This document shows positions 40,648 to 52,570 of a stretch of DNA of 64,000 bases, one piece after another. Source of the stretch: Stachybotrys elegans (Eukaryota; Ascomycota; Sordariomycetes; Hypocreales; Stachybotryaceae). Location: NCBI GenBank assembly GCA_020746835.1, contig JAGPNK010000039.1:1-64000 (forward strand), read 5' to 3'. Position numbers and translations under genes: made by a program. Each line of letters starts with the position of its first letter. The first letter of the stretch is position 1. The notes below the pieces were generated by a model. It worked only from the letters and a program-made list of their open reading frames with translations, searched no databases and was not told the origin of the DNA.

Positions 40648-42529
40648 AATAGAGGTGTGGAGAGTTGCGAGAAGGAGAGATTCTCAATGACTCTGATTCG
40701 GTGGGACTTCGCAATTAATGGAGGCAAGTGGTTGATGGTGAGTCAGAGAACCGGCAGCGACCTTTATATAGATGAATCAGGCCCTTCCAGACCGGATACG
40801 GTTATGCAGTCACATGCCCATCTCCAATCTTCTCTCTATTTTTAGGTTCTCTTACATCTAACAAATCTCCTCTAGTAGCGGCCCCTTTCCTCTTCCGGGT
40901 GTTACTCATATCAAGGTCGAGCCTTGCCCTTGGTCTCCTGCCCCTCCGTCGGCACATTCGAGAATCAATACGCGGGGTGAGGATAGTGGAAGGGTTTTGC
41001 ATTGCAGGGACACTTCTGTGGGCCATTAATCCTACTGGCCGAGTTTCGAGGTGACAGTTTCCACTTCGCAGGTGGGTTTTCAGAACAGGCTACCAGCATG
41101 AGGGACTTTGTGAATGACGGATACTCCCGAAACTGTCCATTCGTCACAAGGAAGCATATCATGTACTGTGGAGAGATGGCACGGATGCCCCTTAAACATC
41201 CTTTGTGCCGGTCCCCACACTCAGGGGTAGGTCACTGCCACCATATCGGTTCAGCCCTGATCGGCTGTCTCGCTACGTCCCCTTCACTCATCCAGCGGCG
41301 AGAGCACTGGTGCGTTAGTATGGCCAGGTCATCACAAGCGGAGGGATTGAGGCATAAACTTGGATATGCCTTGCCAGTGAGCATGGAAAGCCTTGATAAT
41401 GTTACTATATTAAGCTCGAGTCCATATACCATACTAACGAACTGTATACTCATTTTGGTTTAGGAATACTAATGAGTTACTGCATTGATAGAACAATTGA
41501 TTTATCAAGGCCGCCTCGGCAGCCAGGACATGGGGACCTAGTTCCATCTCTTGCCCACCTAGGTTTGTTAGAATACGAGGCCACGTAAGTCTAGCATCTA
41601 ACGCTGCCACATTTCCTGTCTTTCTCGCTAGGCTTGCCCTAACCCTGCCCTAGTTTTCTCGTCTACTGCGGCTGATTGGGATCATCCCGCCCAACTTATA
41701 GAGGCGCAGCTGAGTGCGCTCACGCTAGGGGCAGCTCAAGCGCTCTCGCTGTCTGTGAACATAGGCAGAGTTTAGCAGAGGTGAAGACAAGTTGTATCAT
41801 GTTGACGCTGGGATGTCCCAAAATAGCATAATAATGAAGGCGCTTTCCTTCCCTACATACTCATCAGCTGTGCCAATGCCCGTCTTCCGATATAATGAAT
41901 GGGGTGGAATTAGGATTGAATATTGATGAGGCCACTCAATGATCTCCATGGAATGAAGGGTCCTGCCTGTCTGTGCCTAATTTTGGCACCTTGCGGTAGG
42001 CTTGAAATGGATCTTTGACTTATAGTAATACGTCAACGTCCAGTCTTAGTATGTATGTACATATGTATATAGTCTAGAAAGCCCGACTGGCAGTATGTAG
42101 AAACTACTCTGTGCTTGTCTCCAAAGACGTGTAATGGCGCCACCTTATCCCGCATGGTATGCTGGGCGGTATCTTGTCGCAGATCTTGCTGCGTGTAAAT
42201 AATCAGGGAGCTTCTGTGACATAACCTAAAAGCGGCATTGATAATAGTCCATTTGTGGCTTCTGGTCTGTACGCTAAGAAATTGCCTTTTTATAAGTACA
42301 TCCTAAGTAGGTAAGCATATATACACACAGTAGGTAGGTAGGTACTTATATAGGGTAAGTATTGTTATTATTAACCAGTTCTAGCCTTGTTGACCCACTC
42401 GACTAAGCAGGACTTAAGCCATAAATAGCTCTAGATCTTCTAGCTTCTATATATAGCCGCCACTAAATAATTCTAGTTACATAGCCTTTACGGTGGACGA
42501 ATTCAAATACAGTGTTGCTCGATTTTATA
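40648..42529. other. Intergenic, no supported gene
   Basis: A plus-strand frame at 41002-41463 begins with TTG and lacks a domain. The rest is gene-free with some microsatellite (GTAGGTAGGTAGG near 42330). Confidence 0.4.
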
Positions 42530-43072
42530 ATGCACGAGCTAAGAGGTATCTGCAGGTCCTTTACTAATGCATTTCAACTTATCAAGACCTGGCATGAATT
42601 CATTATTTGTCTTCGTATACTACTCTTCCTGGGCATTGCTATCCTGAGCTCAACAAATGCGAACTTGGCCCGTATCTATATGGAACGGGCGAAATCGGCC
42701 AACCTTACAATTGCCAGCACTACCTTCCACAACAGCTTCCAAAAACTCCAAGTCATGATAACTATCTTCATGATAATTACAGCTTTCATAAGTGCCGTTG
42801 CCGTTCTATTGGGGGTATGTGTCGTTGCGGTGGGACGGTTTCTGCTAGGCTTTGAAATGTTACAATTTATTGTCGCTTCTTGCACACTTATTTTGGGGCC
42901 CATGGTTGCCAGCAGGATGCATCGCTTTCAGGGATTTTTTGTAGAGCTTGGAGGTCATGATGGAGCTCTTCACTACGCTACAATTTACTATGGAAATGTC
43001 GTCATGGCCATTTATGGCGCTGTATTTTACTTAATCGTTATCTATGCTATCTGGCGCAAGAAAGCAAAATAG
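42530..43072 (+). CDS. Four-helix membrane protein, unknown family
   Basis: Starting from the internal ATG, the frame gives 180 residues; a longer frame begins at a GTG 18 bp upstream. Four hydrophobic segments are clear: LRILLFLGIAILSS, ITIFMIITAFISAVAVLLGVC, LQFIVASCTLILG and VVMAIYGAVFYLIVIYAIW. The loop between helices 1 and 2 is ~40 residues; the C-terminus ends RKKAK, reminiscent of a dilysine ER-retrieval signal. No known family is recognised. It is unrelated by eye to the membrane proteins at 27028 and 60375. Confidence 0.5.
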   Translation: MHELRGICRSFTNAFQLIKTWHEFIICLRILLFLGIAILSSTNANLARIYMERAKSANLTIASTTFHNSFQKLQVMITIFMIITAFISAVAVLLGVCVVAVGRFLLGFEMLQFIVASCTLILGPMVASRMHRFQGFFVELGGHDGALHYATIYYGNVVMAIYGAVFYLIVIYAIWRKKAK

Positions 43073-43287
43073 TTGACCCTTAACTAATAGCTAAGGGCTA
43101 ACATCCTTAGCTTTTTGGCAAGTGACTTGTAGAATGCGACTTGAAGGGAGCTTAGTAGCACCTCGTATTGACTCTCTATTGTTTCTTAAACCTTGGCCCA
43201 AACGAGTATCTGTATCGTTAGTGATGACCTGAGCCACACAATTCCTAATAGCGCCTACAAAGTCTGTGTAATTCCCTAGAGTCTACT
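43073..43287. other. Intergenic
   Basis: 3' flank of the membrane-protein gene; no frame of note. Confidence 0.3.
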
Positions 43288-43333
43288 TAACATCCATCCC
43301 TGTGTCGCGAGCCACCCTACGTGGCGAGCCACA
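43288..43333 (+). repeat. Dispersed GCGAGCCAC repeat, copy 2
   Basis: AACATCCATCCCTGTGTCGC followed by GAGCCACC and a second CGTGGCGAGCCACA. Same arrangement as the pair at 9848-9910. A minus-strand 87-codon frame (43283-43546) crosses it and may be a small gene fragment. Confidence 0.6.
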
Positions 43334-43876
43334 CTCATGGTTTAGGTCCCCAAAACATTGCTCCTGTGAATTTATAAACATAAACATTGCATTGCATTCT
43401 TCTTCAGCCATTTCTACCTTCAGATAGCAAATTTTTGAAAGTGATCTGGCAGAGATGCCCATGCTGCTGACCATTTCGTTGACGTTGTAAATTTCACCTT
43501 TCCCTCTTGCCCCTGCCTTATTACAATAGCGCAAGTCTCTTAGCATTCTGGAGATGCAGAAAGATAGCCCTTTTTATAAGGAATATTGCTATTTGGTTTT
43601 AACATCACTGTAAGCGAAAAATTACAGATTCCGAGAGTTTTGCCGTGCAGGACTCTGACGCTTGAGTGATTCTTCAAGGCGCCAAGGAATATAACGTGCT
43701 AAGATAACAGGGTTCTATTGACACACCATGGCGTCTTTGTAATGTGACTGTGGCGGCACAGAAAGTTCCAGAAGATCCACTCGGCCACTGCTGCCTAAAG
43801 ACTGCCCTGGATGACTGTTTATTCTCGCCTTGAAAATTCCTTGGGCAGCCCCTGAGGCTGAGAAGAGATCAAGCCA
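43334..43876. other. Upstream region of NLR3, no supported gene
   Basis: Apart from the minus-strand frame noted at 43283-43546, nothing gene-like is seen. Before the LINE insertion this would have been the distal promoter of NLR3. Confidence 0.35.
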
Positions 43877-43897
43877 TCACGTGATGCAACCACGTGA
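43877..43897. promoter_or_regulatory. TCACGTGA site upstream of NLR3
   Basis: A perfect TCACGTGA at 43877-43884 is followed by a second, near-perfect CCACGTGA at 43890-43897. Without the LINE and one copy of its target duplication, the first site would lie about 92 bp upstream of the NLR3 start. Confidence 0.5.
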
Positions 43898-43934
43898 TCA
43901 GGCTGTCCGGCTTAAGGCATCTTGAGATTCGAAG

Positions 43935-45430
43935 CGGCCCCGCCGACCGCTCCCCGAATCAGCAGGAAACAGACAAAAGAGGAAGAGTCCGAGGCAAGCT
44001 ATCGAGCAGACTATCCGGAACTTGAAAGGGCCGAATATCCGACAACAAGAACAGGCGAGCGCATATATTACTCCTCCATGGTGGCGCGGGCCAAGATGTC
44101 ATATCGAAGGCAATACAAAAGCAGCCAAGCAGAAACACCTGGAACAGCTATCAGACCATACAGCCATACACATCTACACCGACGGCAGTGGCATCAATGG
44201 TCATGTGGGAGCAGCAGCAGTATGTACAACGACACAGGAGAACCGGGCAGCATACATGGGCACCGAGCGGATCTCAACCGTACATGCCGCTGAACTACAG
44301 GGCATCTTGCTGGCTCTACAGATGGCGCGGGAAGACAAGCTGCGAGGCAACACAAGGAGTAGAGTGTGCATATACACAGACAACCAGGCAGCCATAAGGT
44401 CCTCGGCTAAACCAAAAGGCAAACCCGGAGCATATCTCTTGAAAGCCATCGCAGAACTCACAGAAGAGCTCCAGCAAAATGGACTACCTGTGGAAGTTCG
44501 ATGGATCCCAGCCCATGCAGGGGTTTGGGGAAACGAACAAGCCGACAAAGCAGCCAAGGAAGCCACAGGATGGAGGGAAGGAGGAGCCAATGGACCCAGA
44601 GCGGCCGAGCCGCCTGAACTATTGGCACTCCGTTCAACGCTCAAGATGTGGACGCACAAACACGTTCACAAAGCCTGGCAAGACAAATGGGCCAATGAAA
44701 GCCGGGGCAGGGTCTGCTTCCGTTATACGCCGAAACCAACAAAAGAGGTATTACAGCTGCACACGAAACTCAACAAGAGACAAAGCGCACTGTTGATCGG
44801 GTTGCGGACCGAGAAGATAGCTACCAAGCACTTCCTCTTCAAGCAAAGGGTACCAGGCGTCACGGACGACAAGTGCCCCTGCGGACAAGGACGACAAACG
44901 GTATTGCATATCCTCCTGCGATGCCGGAAGCATCGACAACTCCGGAACCAGGAACTTGGCGACATCCTAGGACTAAGCGACCTTCGAAGGGTGTTGGGAG
45001 AGCGCAAAGCAGCCGCGAAAGCCGTCAGATTCATGGAACAGACAGGGACCCTTGGGCATCTCGGGGTCGAAACGTAGCCAGACGATGTCGGGCGCTGGGG
45101 GGAGACTGTAGGTACATGGACCCTATACACGAGGCGGATGTGGCCGCCTTTACTGAGCCTGAAAACTGTTGTACATTAGTAGAGAACCAGATTCTGCACG
45201 ATGGTGCCAGCCACGAGTAGAATGAGGTTGAGGAGAAAGCGGGATCATTGGGGACAGCTGGTCAATGTTTGTTGATGTTGGCGAAGTGGGGCGAGCCTCG
45301 GATTAACACCGGAGCGAGCTTCGGCTGTCCGCCAACCCCGCTAACCGGGCATGGCTGCTTATGTATCTAGCGGCTACAACCGAGTAGGAATATAACCTAA
45401 CCTAACCTAACCTAACCGGCCCCGCCGACC
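43935..45430 (+). mobile_element. 5'-truncated Tad1-type LINE with 14-bp target-site duplication
   Basis: The identical 14-mer CGGCCCCGCCGACC flanks the insert (43935-43948 and 45417-45430). Between them lie 1468 bp: the 3' end of a non-LTR retrotransposon ORF2 (reverse transcriptase tail missing), a 3' untranslated part, and a tail of CCTAA repeats (about 45394-45416). 5' truncation, a target duplication and a simple-sequence 3' tail are the hallmarks of target-primed reverse transcription. The duplication is perfect, so the insertion is probably recent. Confidence 0.9.
43950..45077 (+). pseudogene. LINE ORF2 C-terminus: RNase H and zinc knuckle
   Basis: The open frame runs from the truncation point to a stop at 45077. 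Before the RNase H lies AYITPPWW, typical of the end of Tad1/I-type ORF2 reverse-transcriptase regions. The RNase H has catalytic residues in TDGSG (Asp), AAELQGI (Glu), YTDNQAA (Asp) and NEQADKAA (Asp), so this domain looks chemically intact. A C-x-C-x8-H-x4-C zinc knuckle (CPCGQGRQTVLHILLRC) follows. Without the endonuclease and polymerase, the copy cannot move by itself. No frameshift is seen, consistent with a young insertion. Confidence 0.85.
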
Positions 45431-45457
45431 CAGCCTTGTCGAGTACGATATGAGAAG

Positions 45458-48128
45458 ATGCGCCTCCTGACGCGCAACGGCAGCGGCAAGATCAGCCTGA
45501 AAGAGTTTTCTCACAACAAAATCCCTCCTTATGCCATACTGTCGCACACCTGGGGTGACGAGGAGGTAATCTTCAAGGATATATCGGACGGTGGAGTGGA
45601 AAACAAACTCGGCTATGGAAAGATCAGATTCTGCGGGGAACAAGCGGCGCGAGATGGCTGGCAATATTTCTGGGTGGACACGTGCTGTATTGACAAGTCA
45701 AGCAGCGCCGAGCTCGGAGAGTCCATCAACTCCATGTTCCTCTGGTACCAGAACGCCGCGGTCTGCTATGTTTACCTAGCCGACGTCTCTTCGACCACCG
45801 GGGATCCATCTTCATGGGAGACGGCCTTCCGGAACAGCAAATGGTTCACTCGCGGCTGGACACTACAGGAGCTCGTCGCTCCAGAATCAGTCGAGTTTTT
45901 TTCAAGAGAAGGCGTTCATCTAGGGAGCAAGAAGTCTTTGGAGCGGTGCATCAGCGAAATAACCGGGATCCCTATCGAAGCCCTCCAAGCTAGCCAGGAT
46001 CTCTCCGAGTTCAGCGTGGCCGAGCGGATGGCGTGGATGCAGGGCCGAGAGACTACACGTGAAGAAGACATGGCGTACTCGCTTCTGGGCATCTTTAATG
46101 TTCACATGCCGCTTATCTATAGCGAAGGCAGAGATAATGCGCTAATGCGACTGGAGGAGCAGATCAAGAAGAGTAAGCAGGTTTACCACCACCCTAGAGC
46201 AGAATGACTAACAATGGCAACTCCCAAAAAGTCGCACGTTCCAAGCAGAGCCATGCTGATGTGTCTGAATAGAAACACCGCCGCAGCCGTCGGCGTCGAT
46301 CCCATTCTCCCGCGACTCTGACTTCGTCAACCGCGGCGACATCCTCGACCAGATCGACCGACAATGCTCCAAACCCGCGGGCCGCGTTGCCCTCGTAGGC
46401 CTGGGTGGCGTCGGCAAGTCGCAGCTGGCCATCGAATACACACACCGGATTGCTGAGGCACAGACTAAGGTGTGGGTGTTTTGGATCCACGCCGGTACGC
46501 AGGCGCGTGTCGAAGAAAGCTTTAGGACGATTGCCGACACAGTCGAGCTGAGCGGTCGGAACGAGCCCAAAGCTGATATACCGCTGCTTGTGCAGAACTG
46601 GCTCTCCAACGAACGAAACAGCAGATGGATTGTGGTGCTCGACAGCGCCGACGACCACGAGGTGTTATACGGGCTAAGTGAAGAAGGCGGCAACCGACGG
46701 CTGTTGGCATCATATCTACCGCAGAGTCGAAATGGCTCCATCATCGTGACAACACGCAACAAAGACTTGGCCTGCAGAATTACAGGGAGCCGCAACTTCA
46801 TGATCGAAGTCGGACCGATGACGCAGGCAGATGCCATAACGCTCCTAGAGAAGAAGTTAGGGTTTGCGGATGTGAATACGGCCACAGATCTCGTACAGGC
46901 GCTTGACTGTGTTCCGCTGGCCATCAGCCAGGCAGCAGCCTACATAAAAGCGAGGGAGCCGCGGAGCTCGGTGGGGAAATACCTGGCTGAGTTTCGGGAG
47001 AGCGAGCGTAAAAGAACTAGGCTTCTAGAGCATGACGGTGGAGACCTTCGGCGGGACGGAGGAGCTTCGAATGCGATTCTGACAACGTGGCGAATATCAT
47101 TTGACTACATCCGGCACAAACGGCCGTCTGCAGCAGATTTGCTGTCGCTTATGAGCTTCTTCGACCGACAAGGCATTCCTGAGTGGGTGCTCGAGCCTGC
47201 CGAGAAGATCAAGAGCACAGGGCGAGCAGGTTGGCAGGATGAGGCTAGGGACAGCGACAGCGACTCATGCAACGAGACAGACAGCATAGATAACGGATTT
47301 GAAGACGACGTGGCGATGCTGAGGGACTACTGCCTTATTGATATGAACAGAGAAGGAGACGAGTTTGAGATGCATGGGCTTGTGCAGCTAACAACACGGA
47401 AATGGCTCAGTTTGTATGGGCAACAAGAGACGTTCGAACAGCAATGCATCGAGCGATTGGCAGCGCGGTTCCCGACGGGCCAATACGAGAATTGGGCGAC
47501 TTGCCAGAAACTTTTTCTGCATGTGCAGAAGGCAGTCGATTACAAACCGGAAGAGAATAGGATAGTAGAGTGGGCAACTCTGTTATATAAGGGAGGATGG
47601 TATGCGTGGTTGCAAGGGAGATATGATATTGCGGAACGAATGGTAAGCAAGTCTCGGAAGGCTCGTATAAAGATGTTGGGAGTGGAGGATGACGCAAGTC
47701 TCGCGAGTACGTCGCTTTTTGCAAGTGTACTTAGGGACCAGGGCCGATGGGAGGAGGCCGAGAAGCTGTTTGTGCAGGTCATGGAGACTCGCAAGAACAA
47801 GCTTGGGGCTGACCATCCCTCTACGCTGACGAGCATGGCCAACCTGGCGTCGACGTTTTGGAACCGGGGCCGATGGGAAGAGGCCGAGAAGCTGGAGGTG
47901 CAGGTCATGGAGACTCGCAAGAACAAGCTTGGGGCTGACCATCCCGATACGCTAACAAGCATGGCCAATCTTGCTTGTACCTGGAAATCTCAAGGTCGGG
48001 ACTCTGATGCTCTAGCCATGATGAAGGACTGCGTTCAGGCCCAACAGCGAATCCTTGGCCAGAAACATCCAAACACTCTATCGTCATTAGAAACGTTGGA
48101 GATATGGACTAGTTCAGGGGTGGATTAG
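45458..48128 (+). CDS. NLR3: HET / NB-ARC / TPR receptor
   Basis: Exons 45458-46172 and 46273-48128 encode 856 residues; the 100-nt intron has GTAAGC donor, CTGAT branch and GAATAG acceptor. Residues ~25-150 are the HET domain (AILSHTWGDEEV, GWQYFWVDTCCIDKSS, WFTRGWTLQELVAP), the fungal cell-death effector of heterokaryon incompatibility. The NB-ARC starts at FVNRGDIL with P-loop GLGGVGKS (281-288), then VVLDSADD, VTTR and VPLAI. A ~60-residue Asp/Ser/Glu-rich insert lies before the winged-helix part. The C-terminus has three 42-residue TPR units (RWEEAEKL...VMETRKNKLG) very similar to those of NLR2. All key residues are present. It is the complete effector/switch/sensor architecture; the LINE lies 27 bp before its ATG. 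Confidence 0.92.
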
Positions 48129-48945
48129 TAGATATTAGCAATAGTAATGATATTCAATCGACAGGGACTCTGACTGAAATATGCGGGCTATGATAGTTTA
48201 ATTGTGCCTTGAATACAAGTGGAGATATACTATTGTAAATACGTGCTCTATTACCCAGATATCATGCCAGCTTGACTACGCACTTCCGAGCTACTGCATT
48301 ATCGGTTAGTAATCATCTAAATAACCATGAAGCCTATCGGGTCTGTTACCGATATGTATAGAATAGTATTTGACAGTTCGCAGAATCTGACTGGTGATAT
48401 TATTCAAGGACCAATTTAAAGAAGTCTTCTAGTTAAACTAGATCCGTCATGAGACCCAACACTTGCTTGCCTTTCCGGTCAGCGGCTCCATGTTGTGGGG
48501 CTACACAGCCACAGTAGCGGCTTAAGCGTAGGCTTACCCCCTGGGGTACGAGATAAGCTATCCTTGAGTCTCTGATGCTAACCCAAATCGTCAGAAAGCA
48601 CTGATCCGTGTGGCGATATTGTGTAAAACATTCTTCTACAGCAGCCACAAGCTTAATTATACGATGTTGGCATCAAAATAAGGTTCGGGAGCTCGGATAT
48701 TATGGTCCTACCACCATCAATAGCGATAAGATCTCGGTGATGAAGTTGAAAATTGAGTGTCTTGTAATGCCACTGAGCGAAGACACTTCCTAATCCAGGC
48801 GACCAGGCCACGGAGCCAGCGTAATTTTCAAATCAGAGGTGCTAGAAGGGTCTGAGGGTGGCCAAACTAGGGGATTTACGCCCAATTAAGCAAGTGCATG
48901 CATGCGCGTGAGGTGTAACTTTTCTTAAAGTCAAAGTATCTGCAA
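48129..48945. other. Intergenic, no gene
   Basis: No supported frame downstream of NLR3. Confidence 0.4.
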
Positions 48946-48990
48946 TTTGGCTCGTTACGCAATGTGGCTCGCGACACAATGATGGATGTT
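48946..48990 (-). repeat. Dispersed GCGAGCCAC repeat, copy 3
   Basis: Minus strand reads AACATCCATCATTGTGTCGC then GAGCCACATT and ACGAGCC, matching the copies at 9848 and 43288. Confidence 0.55.
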
Positions 48991-50645
48991 ATTATATAAA
49001 TGATCAATGTAGTTATATCCAAGTGAGCAGACAATATTAACCAGTAGGGCTTGTGAATGTAATGGTAGTAAAACAGTGGCTTATTTTTCCTCTAAGAGTA
49101 ATACAAGCAATACGTCGCCTTGTTTTGACTGCTCGTTTTGAACTCTAGTCTTTTGGCTTCCGTTCCCGCCGTTCTCTTGCTATCAATCGTTATCTGTCAT
49201 TATATAATTATCACAGCAGTACTAAACACCACGCTCATTGAGCCTATAGTTCCAGAGGCAAAGGAGCGCCCAACAACTTTCCACTTGGCCATGATGCCAC
49301 TAATTTCAGGACCATAAGGCCATGCTATCTCTCCTTGGGAGGGAGTCCGACCTCGGCGGCCACAGAATCTTTAATCTCACGGAACTGCTCTGTGCTGACA
49401 TGGCCTGGAGCTCCATAATATGCCACCTGTATCAAAATCCATGTACTAACCCTGAAAATAGACGTATTGAGCGCAGCAATACGAGTCGGGGGACGATATG
49501 CAGTCAAGTTGCCCGCGTCATCAGGGATCCTAATGCTCAGCTATGGCTGTTTTGTGGGTATATTGCGGGAGGAGAGCTATTCTTGAGGGTACCTCTGTCT
49601 AGATTCATCCAATAGCTTTCAGGCAAATATCTTTCATCACGACCCTACCCTACCAAAAAAGAAACTGAAAGCACCCATGGTCCACTCCTCCCCCTTAAGA
49701 CCCATACAATACACCAGAGAAGCTAAAGAGCGACGGAACTAGATCCCTTGCGGAAGGAGCATGATTGTCCACTCTTTCTCGGGCTTATAAAAGGTATGTA
49801 GTCCGATATTAGCTAGGATATTCGTCCATGAACACCGTGTAGACAGTGTGCTGATGGTAGGGATCACACAGCGTGGATTACTCCGCCGTCATGTGGCACT
49901 GCGTTACAGGAAACTTTGTAATCGCTTACGCAGCAAATAATGCATTGAGCATGTGGAGAGCAATGGTGCATTCATAATGTCTAGAGTTCAGGCGTCCTTT
50001 GGCGGGGGAGTGGGCTCGCTGTATACACTACGGGATAGATATCTTTGCGTCGTAGCCGAGCTGCAATCAGACTGCTGAAATGAGGGTCCAGGGGTCGTAT
50101 TGAGATGCGTGACCTGGAAGAAGATGTGGGGTTACTGCAAATCCCTTCCCAACCGTATAGATGACTGTGTAGCAAGGTCAAGTTAACTCACCCCTGCTGC
50201 GGAGGTACAGCTGAGAGAGTAATGATACGGCAAATACCATATCATTGGCAAAACCGATTTCCCCTCTCTCGGACAAAGACGAAGCATGGGACCTCGCGCA
50301 GCTAGGGTCAGAGCTTCTGTTTTGCTTCAGAATGGGTCCCAGTAACCCTCAAGGAGCCGCAGAGTCAGCCTTGAGGTAGGATCTAAAAGATGACTAACGA
50401 ACGGCATTGGTGCCGTCAATCGAAGCCATGTCGGCCAAACACATGGAGGTGACTTGGATAAGGGTGTCCACCTAGCGGTGACTCTGGAAGGAACCAAGGA
50501 TTTTCCTTTACTCGAACAGGACCTGAGCCTAACCCGGCAAGTGGTATAAGTACTCAGCTGCATCCCCTTTCTGACAAGCTTGCTCCGAAACCATTCTCTT
50601 TAAGATACTTACTGCCATCACGTCAATTCTATCCTTTTCTAAAAA
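48991..50645. other. Gene-poor; contains an old duplicated segment
   Basis: No supported gene. About 49980-50090 resembles 62375-62480 (shared GAGTTCAGGC, TCCTTTGG, GCCGAGCTGC-type stretches), suggesting an ancient duplication. The last ~60 bp lead into the next gene. Confidence 0.4.
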
Positions 50646-52288
50646 ATGGAGTCACTTAGGATTGGAACAGCAGTTCCTCCAATTCCTCAGCTTCGACAAC
50701 GCCTTGGCTTCAGAGACGGACAAAGAGAAACTGATAGATTCATACGTCTAACCGACCTCTTCTATAAAACTCATTTACGCGACAATCCGGTCTATATAAC
50801 ATCGAAGCATTGGCGCGAGCACGATTGTCAGGTCTACCTTGCTAGCCTGGCTGGAAAATTTTTAAAGCAACATGGCGCCGAGTTTTGGCCTGATACCCCC
50901 ATTCCTGGACACCCGAATCAACCGAGATGCTCCAGCGACCGTCCTTAGTATGTTGCAACTATCATTGTAGTACTCATCTGCTCCTTCACTGACTTGCTAC
51001 ACAAAAGTATACAAAATACTATGCAGCAGCTGTTTTTCCGGTTGATTGTGCAATTCCAGCGCAATGAGAAGTACAGAAGAAAGATAAATTTCCCTACCAC
51101 TCCCTCTGCGACCCAAAAAGGCGCAGTTGGAAGCCGAGATAACCCAATTGATCTAAGTTCTCGCGGCAATGACGCTAGAACTTTCTCTAATTACGAATCC
51201 AACGACCTATTGTCCAGGTTTGTCTGAAGATCACGTTAAGCACCAAGGATAACACTTCTCATATTTTTAGTGCCACACCATTTCAATGCTTCTCAGGCCC
51301 AATTAACAAAGCATTAATACGGGCAGACGAAAATAGTGATGCCACACTCAATTCAAGCGCATGCTCTGCCACAAATGGACAGGATCATACTGCTGCACAG
51401 GTAAGATGCGGTTGTGTATATCAGAATCACTATATTGCACAGTTCTAACTCCCCAATACAGTGTCTGCTTGATCCATCGGCAAAACGACCTTATGTGCCC
51501 GAGCTGGAAAGCAGCGAAAGCAGCCAAGAACCTCCTACAAAGCGTGCGAAGAGTGACCAAAGTTCATCTCAAATGCAAGACGGCAGCTCAGGACAAATCA
51601 CTCAATCCGCCCCGTGGCTTCGCGCCGAGGACTTCGATCAGGACGCAGTTACAGATTTGTTAACCAATCACCTATGGTCTTCTCACGAAATCGGTCGCGA
51701 ACAACGAACCTAGCAGCACAAAGTCAGACCGGCCAGAACAATCAGACAACCGCTAGCATCGCAGCCCCAATGGCTGGTATGGTGGCTGAGCCGCGCTCTC
51801 AGGACCAACAACAGGATGGGCCAGCGCTAGGGGCTCCTCAAGATCGCAGCGAAACTATCAGCTCTATGATAGAAGCACTTGGAACTACAGTTGCCCCTGT
51901 GCCTGCTTCTACACCAAAGATTGAGTTCGCATACCTAGCTGTGCAATCACGTGCTCCGAATTTCTGTGCTCAGTCATGGATACCAAAGGGAAAATTCAGC
52001 GAAATGAGACTAGCTGAATTTGAACAGGAGATACCTTTAAAGCTTTCGGCGAACACCAAGACGTGGCTTTTTACTTTAAAGGGACAAGGGGTGAATATAA
52101 TGGTGGATGTGCCCTGCGGCCAAGTGGGAAAGTACCATTCAATGCAGAAATTGTTTGCTACAGCTATTAGGCAGGCAATCCCTCATAATATAGACAATGA
52201 CTTTCTTGTCTTTACGATTGAGATAGAGGTATTGACAGACAGGAGCTATAAGAAGCTAGAGGAGTATGAGGGAATACTAGATTTCTAA
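50646..52288 (+). CDS. Multi-exon unknown protein
   Basis: Exons 50646-50947, 51008-51217, 51271-51400 and an exon from 51462 join in frame through three canonical introns (GTATGT; GTTTGT; GTAAGA with CTAAC branch). The fourth exon stays coding-like to about 51710 in one frame, while from about 51720 to 52288 a different frame is coding-like (SWIPKGKFSEMRLAEFEQE, ITIRQAIP-type helical end). A further intron or a frameshift near 51660-51800 must connect them; I could not choose among weak donors. The N-terminal ~100 residues are compact; the middle is Ser/Gln-rich with a KRAK basic motif; the C-terminal ~130 residues look globular. The family is not recognised. Confidence 0.5.
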
Positions 52289-52570
52289 ATTTATTTACCT
52301 GAATTTATTATCTTATTGCTAATTATTAGCACCGCACGTTTCTCATTTCAATCGCGAACCGAATCAAAGACTTGTTTTATATCTATGATTATAAAGAGGC
52401 ATGCAGTCCGAGGTGGAAACAGTAGTTAGCTAGCTCTGGCGTATTGCAAGCAAGCACGCTGTTCTTTGCAATACTGGGTAAGAGTTCTCTTGTTTAATGA
52501 AAGGAAGCAGGGTATTTCAAACTAATTTTAGCAAAACAAAAGGTTAAACATAAGAATCTATACAATATCC

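Noticed and set aside
41002..41463. 153-codon plus-strand frame
   Set aside because: It begins with TTG and shows no recognisable features or good codon character.
43922..44293. Plus-strand frame of 123 codons overlapping the LINE
   Set aside because: It is an alternative frame over the RNase H coding sequence and crosses the target-duplication boundary.
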